Below are positions 52,026-60,261 of a DNA stretch of 64,000 bases, one piece after another. The notes below the pieces were generated by a model. That model did not search any database. It worked only from the letters and a program-made list of their open reading frames with translations, and was not told the origin of the DNA. Source of the stretch: Platanthera guangdongensis (lineage: Eukaryota > Streptophyta > Magnoliopsida > Asparagales > Orchidaceae); the NCBI GenBank assembly GCA_039583875.1, contig CM077150.1, positions 47,754,261 through 47,818,260 on the forward strand, in the 5' to 3' direction. Each line of letters opens with the position of its first letter. Position 1 is the stretch's first letter. Both the position numbers and the translations under genes were made by a program.

Positions 52026-53855
52026 TGTTAAAATTCAACAAACCGCAGACGCCCCCTTGGATACCCTGTTGAAAACTCAACAAACCGAAGGAGAATACGC
52101 CCACTTATAATGTTGAAAGTTTTCCCGGATCGTGGAGTTAGCAGGGGTTATCTCAACAAAGCAGTAACAACCAGCAACACATGCAGCACAAGCTTCTTTA
52201 TTGATCAAGAGCAAACTCCAGCAGAGACAGTTACAAAGACAAGAACAAAAACAAGCCGCGCGGACTCAATCAACAAGCCGCCGACCTACTGCTGTGGAGT
52301 CCGCTCAGTCCGCCAGGTCGCCAGACCGCAACCCAAGCCGCGCGGACTCACCCCTTATTCCAATGCTTAGCTCTTCACCGCCGATCTGCAGGCTGCCTGA
52401 CCGCCGAGGTCGCCTAGCCGCCAGACCGCACAAGCTGCGTCACCGAATGGAACAGTCCGCCTGAAGCAGGCGACTTCCTGAACCCCGAACCAAGTTGCCA
52501 AAGAGGAGACCGCCTGGTCGCTATCTGCGACCTGCTGTTTACCGCCTGTTGCTTAACCGCAGAGTCCGCACTGTCCCTGACCGCAATCAGAGCCAAGTCC
52601 TGGCTTTCCAGCGCTATCCGCACAACCTGCACAGCACAACCCGGTCAACTCTCTATCCGCGCGGACACAAAGTCCAGACCGCAGCAACTTACGCGAGCTC
52701 AATTACTGTTCACTTACTTCGGTTAGGTTCCGTTACACCTGATGTGACATGGGTCCTATTTATAGGCACGACGATGAGTATGGTCACCGCCCTAGCCGAT
52801 AGGATCACCGCCACATCCCGCAGCTAGAACAAGTGTGTCCGCCAGCCCGCGGACACACATTTCAGTTCGCCGCTCCTGTGCAGATAGCCAGTCCGCCCCA
52901 GCTTCTCCAAGGCCGGACTCCAATATCCAGCTCGCCTTGCCGCCAGAGACCAAGCCAGGACCACCACAGCCGGACTCCACAACAGCCGTGTCCGCCAATC
53001 TGCGGACAAGGCATCAGCCCGCAAACCCCGAGCCCGCAGCCTCGCCATCAAGGCACCTGCCGGACTCAGCGGACACCCGGCTTCCGTCCGCATATCCCAA
53101 GTCCATTGCCTCATTGCCAAGGCACCTCCGGACTTAGCGGACACGCCAATCCAGTCCGCTAACAGCAGACTCCAGTCCGCAACTCCTGAGTCCATAACCT
53201 CATCACAAGGCTAAACCGGACTCAGCGGACTCTGGCTCCAGTCCGCACGCTCCTGCACAAGCAATTCTCCAGTACGCATTTCCCCAATCTAGCAAACAAG
53301 GCAACAACACTTCTACTACGCTTGGCGGACTGAGAATGCAGCCCGCGCTCCACTGCGCGATCTCCCCGGTCTGAGCCTCCTGGACTTGGTTCAATTCCCA
53401 CCAAGTCCAGCCCACTGGCCGCAAGGGCCAGTCCGCACTTACTGGCGGACACTGGATCTAGCCCGCCATACCGGGCGACCTCCAGTTTCTGTCCGCGTAG
53501 TCCGGCGGTCTCCGCGACTTCCACTTGCCGCTTCACTAGAGCAAGACCAAGGCAACTGCCAAACCGGTCTGCCGAGCTCCAGTTCTTCAGTCCGCTTCAT
53601 GCCGGACTCCGCGGATAGCATCCCTATCCGCCCGGTTACTTCCTGGGAGTCAACCGCCTGCTGAGCATACACTGGCCTGTCAGACCGCCGCTGCTGTCCG
53701 CGTAGTCCGCGCGAACAGACCGCCCAGGCCGCCACAGAGCAAACCGCCTGCAACATCCCTGCCGACCTAGCAGTCCGCCAACCCTGTCCGCGTAGTCCGC
53801 GCGGATAGTTTCCCAAGCCTTCCATTCACCCACTTTCACTTCACAGAATTCAACA
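52026..53855 (-). repeat. Copia C 5' LTR
   Basis: Matches 47811-49697 closely. It lacks 57 bp present in the other copy after GATCAAGAGCAAACT. TATA at plus 52757-52764. Confidence 0.95.
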
Positions 53856-54183
53856 AAAAAACAGGTATGGGTAGAGCAGACATGGCCGCAATAGGAGCTA
53901 GGAAAAACTGTGGTCAGAAGATGGCTATCCCCCAGAGGTCACGTGAGAAATGTCGAAGGACAACCTCCCTCTGATACCATGTAGAGTTTCGCAGGAGATC
54001 GAGAGAAAAATAATTTTTTATTCTATTAATTTTTCTCACCTATATAATACAAGTATGAGTACACTTATATAGGAAGAGAAAGAAGAGGATCCCAAACTAA
54101 AGATGTGAGACTGAAAAATTAGATTACACATGAGGTCTTAATTGAGCCTCAATATTGGGTCCTTTACATGGTTTTCTTTAACA
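53856..54183 (-). repeat. Copia E leader end, primer site and 5' LTR
   Basis: Leader resumes after Copia C. The minus strand reads TGGTATCAGAGG at 53968-53979, followed to the right by an LTR of about 204 bp, TGTAGAGTTTCGC...TTTCTTTAACA (53980-54183). The matching 3' LTR was not found, so Copia E is truncated at its left end. Confidence 0.75.
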
Positions 54184-54404
54184 CAGTTGATATCATCCTT
54201 TCATCTTTATAACTTGCAATAGATTCTTTATTTAAATAATAAAGTTATGACATTTTTTTCCCTATGTTAATGTATTATGTGCATGTATTTTCAAACCGGC
54301 CCAAGCTTGAAACTCCCCCATCTTCAGGCTCCATGTCCGGCCCGATTTTAAAAATCCTTAAAAAGCGATATCTTTTTGGAGTGCTTGCTTTTCCAACCCA
54401 TTAA
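54184..54404. other. Short noncoding intron stretch
   Basis: AT-rich sequence between the Copia E LTR and the Harbinger-like element. No gene is seen. TAA at 54402-54404 is the left target duplication of the next element. Confidence 0.5.
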
Positions 54405-55286
54405 GGGTCAGTTTGTTTCGGCGGTGACTGTGACAAAAGGAGCTGTGAGAATGGAGTTGTGGAAATAGAGCTGTTGGAATAGAGCTGTTCAAAATGACAA
54501 AACAGTTTGGTAAAACAGCGGTAACAGAGCTGTTTAGAATGGAGAAACAGTTTGGTAAAACAGCGGTGGCGTTTCTGTTATATTTAATTATCAAAAAAAA
54601 ATTTCAATTACATTAATTATAATGTATTAAAATTAATATTTATTATAAATTTAATTTATTAATAAATTTACTAATAGGATACTAATAAAATCATTAATTT
54701 ATTATAAATTTCAATTACATTTATTATAATAAAATAATCATATTAATTTATTATTATTATTATTATTATAATAAAATAATTAATAGTAAAATCAAACTTA
54801 TCACCTGTCCCGGACGGAATACCTTCGCCCATGGCAGGGTTGTTCCTCGTGCTGCAGGAGGAGATGGGGGGGGGGGTCTTCTCCTAGGTCATCTCGCCGG
54901 CGTCGTCTATGGAGGTGGAGGAGGAGACGCGGGGGGGGGGGGGGGGGGGGGGGGGTGGTGGCTTTCACCAAGCGTCCATGGCGGAGGAGCTTCTCACATC
55001 TGGTCGGCGTCCATGGCGTTGGAGCTTTCACGTGTGGTGTCGCCGTCGTCTGGTCCCCGCGCACAACTCCTCCAACCAGAGCTCCGGCAACCTCTTCTCC
55101 GGCAGCAGTGGATCACCCATGGCAACGCGGCGTTGGAAAGCTAATCCCAGCACCTGTGGGAAAGCTCCGTTGGCAACGGAAAAAAAGGGCTCCGTTGGCA
55201 ACGGAATGGAGAAACAAACTGAACGAAAGGAAAAAAAATTTGCGGTCGGAACTCAACGGAAGAAAAACGCCCAAACAAACGGACCC
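54405..55286. mobile_element. Non-autonomous PIF/Harbinger-like DNA transposon
   Basis: 882 bp with inverted ends GGGTCAGTTTGTTTCGGCG and CGCCCAAACAAACGGACCC, flanked on both sides by TAA, the TWA target type of PIF/Harbinger. Inside, AAACAGTTTGGTAAAACAGCGGT is duplicated 47 bp apart (54504, 54551), and there is a G run of more than 20 at about 54930. No transposase is encoded; the GC-rich open frames are low-complexity. Confidence 0.78.
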
Positions 55287-55607
55287 TAAGCAAACAAAAC
55301 TAGGGCCGAGATAAATTTTGTTATGTTAAAACACTTCAACATAAAAGTCATTGCTCCAATGCTCAATAATTATACATTTTTTTATATTATCATGAATCAA
55401 CTCTAAGTTGGACCTAACTGATCAGGACTTGAATCATTTCTTTTTTTGATTCCATGCCCAGCCTGATTATCAAAATTTTGATTATATGATCTAATTTTTA
55501 AGAGAAATTAGAGATTTTCCTCAAAATCCTCTTAGTCAGAATATTAGATTCAATTATGGCCACAGAGATATTCTTGAAAATATATTTTTGGATACAAATA
55601 ATTGCAG
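55287..55607 (+). other. Last part of the giant intron
   Basis: AT-rich, ends ATACAAATAATTGCAG, a good plant acceptor. Nothing else is seen. Confidence 0.55.
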
Positions 55608-55757
55608 GAGGCGTGGATGGGACAGGCGAAGGAGGACGAAGACAACATTCAGGTACGGCAGCTCGATAGCGAGCGAGTGGTTGAGAAGGACTTTGAAGAC
55701 ATTGGTACCACCGCTGATTCCTCCATTGTGGCACCGGCACTGTTCCGTGGAAGGTGA
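55608..55757 (+). CDS. CrRLK1L receptor-like kinase, terminal exon
   Basis: 49 codons and TGA. The peptide starts EAWMGQAKEDEDNIQ, is acidic and Ser/Thr-containing in the middle (EKDFEDIGTTADSS), and ends PALFRGR. CrRLK1L proteins have a variable acidic/Ser tail after LQLQ and typically end in a short motif finishing GR. The acceptor TTGCAG and phase 0 match the donor at 7312. The weakness is length: 49 residues of variable tail are little evidence on their own. Confidence 0.7.
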   Translation, partial: EAWMGQAKEDEDNIQVRQLDSERVVEKDFEDIGTTADSSIVAPALFRGR

Positions 55758-55960
55758 TCAGAAATGCCAAGGGGCTGATGAAATGTTGATGCATGCCTTG
55801 TAGTTGAACAGCTTTTGTAGGGCAGAAAGATGGTCAGTTAAGCTGAGGACATTCTTGTCTGACCTTTGGTTGCTTTAGATGGTATCAAGATATATGTTGA
55901 ATAATTTATTGATTTGATACTTAATAAACTTTTACCCAATTTGGTTTTTTTGTCATTTAT
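55758..55960 (+). terminator. 3' UTR and polyadenylation signal of the kinase gene
   Basis: T-rich, noncoding sequence after the TGA. AATAAA is at 55923-55928, followed by a T-rich tract (TTTGGTTTTTTTGTC), a plausible cleavage region. Confidence 0.5.
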
Positions 55961-57129
55961 TGAGAGGAATCACTGATTTTTTTGATTTTTGTAGCTGAAT
56001 TTGTATATTTTGTAGGAAAATTAGCAATTGTTGTGTATTTGGTTGTTAGCTAGCAGAACTTTGAAAATGTTGAATATGTGTATTTTTTTGTTAGGGAAAT
56101 TAATGTGTGTGAATTGTTTGTTGGTCAATGTGAATATCTATTTATGAGGCTTGTTGTAATGTATTTAAGAGGATTGTTGTGGTTTTTGTTTTTGATGAGA
56201 AGTATGGGGTCATTGCTGCTCTCTTTGAGGATTTTTCCTGAAATCTCATCAGCAAATGCATGAATTCCAGTTCTAGGTACTAGAAGATTAAGCCATGGGT
56301 GTGAATTTTTGCGAATTCTAAAAGATGCGGAGTTTGCACTTAGCTATAGGTTTTTGAACAGATTTGTCCATTTGATGTTTTCCTTAAACAGTCACCGCAA
56401 CAGAGATTTGTCGAAGATGTTTATAATGTGCTTCTATATTCTAAAAGAAGTTTTACAAAAAGAGTTCATCCAAACGAATCTCCATTTGCAATATACCTTC
56501 TCAAATAGCTTTTTTTCAGACTTTCCTTTTGATATCACTCCCTTTCCAACTGCTATCATTTCTTTTCGAACTCCCACCGCTTTGCCAAACAAACCCTAAG
56601 CCACTATTTGGGTGGCTGCAATGTTGACCAAATTAGTGATGGTAAACTGGAGCGTGAAAATGAGTTCAAAGTAATAGTGGTGAAGACATGTGAGAACTAA
56701 TGGGATGATCAACAATTTCGGTGCACTAAGGTGAAGACAGTAAATTTGTTTGAAAGAATAACCATGCTGCGGCTAAGTAAAGAAGGCTAAACTGCCTTGA
56801 TACAATGTATTGTTTAAATGATAGTTATTTACATGCGGAATTATTTATAGTATTGTTTTATCGAAAATATAAAATATTTCAACTATATATATTGATTCAA
56901 GATAAACTTTAACATTTGAACAATATTGAAAATAACAATATTGAAAATTCTAAGCATTGCGCCCTCACATTTATATGTTGCACGCATCCTTCAAAATCTG
57001 ATCATGATTTGGTGCATCCGCTATAACATTGTTGCTGGTTATTCGGTTTTTCTCCGGTTTGGAGAATCAGACAGCCTTAGATCGGAATTGGACTAGCCCC
57101 GCAAACAGTCAATGAAAAACAACAACAAA
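55961..57129. other. Intergenic stretch
   Basis: AT-rich sequence with no supported gene. Near 56568-56600 the phrase ACCGCTTTGCCAAACAAACCCTAAG resembles one end of the Harbinger-like element at 54405-55286, perhaps a related decayed copy whose other end was not located. Confidence 0.4.
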
Positions 57130-57725
57130 TGACAATTTTTTTACATGGAAAACTCGAAAAAGAGTGAAAAATCTTGTGGTCGGATCTGTGTCAGGCCAAA
57201 ATCCACTATTTCATTATAGTTTACAAGAGCTGAGAAGATTCTTTGGAGAGTGACAGACCACCTCTCCGTTACAAGTGCAGAATATAAAAATAAGGGAGAA
57301 AAAAATAAGTCCTTGGAGCCCGTATGGAAGCGCTCCGATGGTGAAAATCTTTAAGCCCACAGAGCCTGAGTGGAAATGCACCGATGGTGAAAATATGTAA
57401 GTCATCAGAGCCTCGATGGGAGAACTCCTGTTGAGCCGGAGCCTTGATGAGAGCGCTCCTTTAGAGAAGGAAAAACCCGCGTTCTTGAAGTCTCGAGAAG
57501 TCTTCGTGCTAGAGAGGGAGCAGAGAGAATTCTGAGCAGAGGAACGATCTAAGTCCCACATTCTCGCTGGAAAACATCAGAGCACTTTCTAGTATCTGTC
57601 GTTGCTTGTCTTCAAAAAAACGTCTGAGTATATTTATAGTTTTCTGGAGGGATATGTTGCTAATTGTCCAGGACAGAATTTGTGTTGGCGAATGTCGTTG
57701 CTCCATTTTCGGTCACCTGGATCAC
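57130..57725 (-). promoter_or_regulatory. LTR-like promoter fragment
   Basis: On the minus strand, AACTATAAATATACTC (plus 57631-57650 region) is a TATA box. It is followed by a leader with three imperfect copies of GGCTC...ATTTTCACCATCGG-type units (plus 57320-57400) and ends in TTTTTCACTCTTTTTCGAG. This looks like part of an LTR, but ends and partner were not found. Confidence 0.35.
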
Positions 57726-58039
57726 CAATTTTAGTTAAATGACGAAAGTGCCCCCGGGCGGTCCCGGCAGGGCGCCCAATGACGATGACTGGTGATGGTC
57801 GGTGGCGGAGGCAACCGCACAAGCAATGCGCGCGGCGCGGCGTGCATGGTAAGCCCGCGGGCGCGGACATATGCGAGCGGGTGTAGGGGCGGGCGCGCGG
57901 GCGCGCGAGCGTGCCCGCAAATGGGCGCGTGTGCGGCTGGGTGTGCGCGGGCGCATGCCCTGGCCCGCGTGCAGGTGCGCTCCCGACAGGGCGAGCGCAA
58001 CCTGTAACATCTCATTTCCTTCTAGACCCCTTTAACATA
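57726..58039. other. CpG-dense GC-rich block
   Basis: Alternating GCGCG, GGGCGC and GTGCG words from about 57760 to 57990 give more than 70% G+C by eye. Open frames of about 90 codons on the minus strand are low-complexity Ala/Arg/Pro/His text and are not supported as genes. It resembles the sequence just left of the array at 5098. Confidence 0.5.
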
Positions 58040-58460
58040 TGTTGTTGTATGGTGATCCGGCGATCTGGCGGTCTGACCCTGACGGCTTGAATACCGCACG
58101 GTCTGGTGGTTTCTCTCCAACGGTTTGAATGCCGAGGTGTTGCTGGTTGGAGACCGGGCGGTCTGGCGGTTTGACGCGAGCGACCTGAAGACCTGGCGGT
58201 CTAGCGGTCTCCCCTAGCGACTTGTCTCTTCTTATAATTGTTGGTTGGCGGTTGGCCTATTTGTCTAACCGCGCGGCTTGTGCGGTGTGTTTTCGTATAG
58301 TCGCTTGTACCTGTAATTATTTATCACACATTGCTTATTTGTAATCTCTCCCCGCTCCTCCATTCTATAAAAGGGAGATTATACCTTTGTAATACTTACT
58401 TTTTTGGATAATAAAAATTCTGTTATTCCAAATTTCGGTCCATTCTTTCATGTTCGCACA
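58040..58460 (+). repeat. Copia F 5' LTR
   Basis: Starts near TGTTGTTGTATGG and ends TTCGCACA. TATA box in TCTATAAAAGGGAG near 58370. GGCGGTCTG and related CGGTCTGGCGGT words recur about eight times between 58060 and 58210. The left end is uncertain by a few bases and no TSD partner is available. Confidence 0.82.
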
Positions 58461-58472
58461 TTGTATCAGAGG
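58461..58472 (+). promoter_or_regulatory. Copia F primer-binding site
   Basis: TTGTATCAGAGG directly after the LTR, 10 of 12 to the initiator-Met site. Confidence 0.8.
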
Positions 58473-59280
58473 ACTCGATCTTTTCCACCTGATTATGTGA
58501 GCTTCTTCTGTTCGCGCGGTTTGCCCTTTCTTCTCGTGGCATGTTCGCGCGACTTCCTTTCTTCTTGCGGCCTGTTCTCTTCCCTCTGTGTGCGCGACCT
58601 CTCTGGTTGCTCTCCCTCCCTATTCGCGTCCTGTCTTCCCAGTCTCTTTGCTCCCCGCTCACTCTTGCTTTTACGCGGTTTCTTCTTTGTTCGCGCGACC
58701 TCTCTGCTGTTCGCGCGACCTCTCTGCTCGCATTCTGTTCGTGCGACCTCTTTGCTGTTCACACGACCTCCTTGTTGTTTGTGCAGCCTTTTTTCTGGCG
58801 CGGCCTTGTTTCTGCTCGCGCGGTCTCCTTTCTGTTCCCGCGGCCTTGTCTCTCTTCCTCACCGATTGGTGTTCTCTGATTGCTGCGGCTTGCTCGCTCC
58901 GCTCCTTCTCTTAGCCACGCATCGTCTCTCCTGGCCTTGTCATTGTTGTTGCTGCGGACTGCTGCTTGCCTCTCCTTATGGTTGATTGTTGTCTCCTTCT
59001 TCAGTCACGACTTGTCCCTTTTTCTAGTCGCGACTTCAAGTCGCCCTGTCGCTTTCTTCCGATGGCCGCTTCTTTGCCCTGCTTTCTAGGTCACTGCTCT
59101 TGCTATTCTAGCTGCGCGACTTGCTGGCAGATCATCTCCTAACCCCCGGTCTTTGCTCTCTTGGTAGCCTTGCTGCTCTAGTCGCTGGGAAGACTTGCTT
59201 GTTTCCACTGCTCACTGCCATCTGTCTCAGTCTACCACAGTCTCTTTTGTTCTTGTCTGGCCGTAGTCCACTCTTCTCTT
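58473..59280 (+). repeat. Copia F leader with TTCGCGCGACCTC repeats
   Basis: Pyrimidine-rich leader in which TGTTCGCGCGACCTCTCTGC-like units of about 20-27 bp recur some eight times between 58515 and 58830. It encodes long Ser/Cys/Leu-rich open frames on the plus strand that are products of composition. Gag would be expected here and is absent. Confidence 0.7.
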
Positions 59281-60261
59281 TTATGGCTCTCTCTGATACG
59301 GTTGATCGCTGCTGGATGAAACATCCTCATCTTCGCCCCTCTAGGAACGCTTCCACCTCCTCTTCGAAGCAGTCCGCCTCGGTGGTCACGTCTTCAGGTA
59401 GTGCCCACTTTGTTACTCAAGGTTAATGGTTGATAGACTATGGTGCTACCAATCATATGACATGCAATTCTCAGTGTTTTTTTATCCTAGAAACACATGA
59501 TCGGTTTCCCCCGGTCTTTATTGCGGACGACTCTCCCTCCCTGGTCAATGGGACAGGAGTGGTTCAAGTCACTCCATCTCTTCGCTTGGCTGATACTCTC
59601 TACGTGTCCAAGTTTCCTTGCAATTTATTGTCTGTTACTTATCTGTGCATGCAACTACAGTGTTCCGTCATATTCACTCCTACTTCTTGTTCTTTTCAGG
59701 ATCCGGGCTCCCAACGGACTATTGTTACTGGGACTGAGAGCGGCGGCCTATACTTCCTCGACAATGTTTCTGCTCTGTCCACCTTCTCCTCCTCTTCTAC
59801 AGACCTTCTACAATAGCATCTTTACCTTGGTCATCCTCTTTCACGGCTTCTTCGTCAGCTTCTGCCCCACCTCCCTTCGCACAGTCCTCCTCTCAACTGT
59901 GATGCATATCAGCTTGGCAAGCATCACCGCTCCTCCTTCCCACTAAAGCAAGGCTATGGATCTTCCTGTCTGTTTGATCTCGTTCACTCCGATATCTGGG
60001 GTCCTGCACCTGCCCTCACTATAGGACGGGGTAGTTTGTATTTTGTAACTTTTATTGATGATTTCTCTCAGTGTACGTGGGTATATCTCTTAAAAGTACG
60101 TTATGAACTATTCTCTGTATGGACATCCTTTTATTTTATGATCAAAACTCAGTTTGATGTCTCTATTAAAATCTTTCGCTCCGATAATGCCAAAGAATAT
60201 CTTAGTCATGATTTTTCTTCTTTCTGTATGCAAAATGAGATTGTTCATCAAACTAGCTATG
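59281..60261 (+). pseudogene. Copia F gag end, protease and integrase N-terminal half
   Basis: Gag C-terminal text CWMKHPHLRPSRNASTSSS, a TAA at 59424-59426, then protease WLIDYGATNHMT with Tyr in place of Ser in the DSG motif. SLRLADTLYVSKFPCNLLSV follows to a TAG at 59814 in the GAG-pre-integrase region (HLYLGHPLSRLL, CDAYQLGKHHRSSFP). The integrase core has HSDIWGP and RSDNAKEY, both catalytic Asp kept. It is cut after HQTSYV by the solo LTR. Confidence 0.88.

Larger units (their letters stand above)
47811..53855 (-). mobile_element. Copia C: element with a gag-integrase ORF but no protease or RT
   Basis: LTRs of 1887 and 1830 bp enclose 2328 bp. The initiator-Met primer site and CTTCAAGGGGGAG purine tract are intact. 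The flanks AAAAC and AAAAA(AC) fit a TSD in an A run. The internal region encodes one long ORF with gag, zinc knuckle, pre-integrase and integrase. Protease is missing between the knuckle and pre-integrase, and RT-RNase H is replaced by ~200 bp. The LTRs are nearly identical apart from a 57-bp indel near the 5' end. Confidence 0.93.
7313..55607 (+). other. Proposed 48.3-kb intron of the receptor-kinase gene
   Basis: The donor CAG|GTATTT at 7313 follows the codons for LQLQ in phase 0. The acceptor TTGCAG at 55602-55607 precedes GAG in the same phase. The joined peptide LQLQ-EAWMGQAKEDED resembles the C-terminal region of CrRLK1L proteins such as the Arabidopsis At4g39110 type, recalled from family knowledge and not aligned here. 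Everything between is transposable elements and short intronic remnants. That one intron spans it is an inference; the alternative is chance resemblance at the downstream exon. Confidence 0.7.

Noticed and set aside
48000..53839. Paired open frames of 68-128 codons in the Copia C LTRs, duplicated exactly
   Set aside because: Duplicated because the LTRs are; no codon-level conservation beyond the DNA identity could be judged, and no domain is seen.
54801..55314. Open frames of 84-126 codons in the Harbinger-like element
   Set aside because: They cross a G homopolymer and simple GGA repeats and have no transposase motifs.
57731..58015. Arg/Ala/His-rich open frames in GC-rich DNA
   Set aside because: Low-complexity CpG block, no domain, and overlapping frames are all open.
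58404..58985. 193-codon Ser/Leu/Cys-rich open frame that could look like a membrane protein
   Set aside because: It starts inside the LTR and runs through pyrimidine-rich leader repeats; hydrophobicity follows from CTT/TCT/TTC composition.
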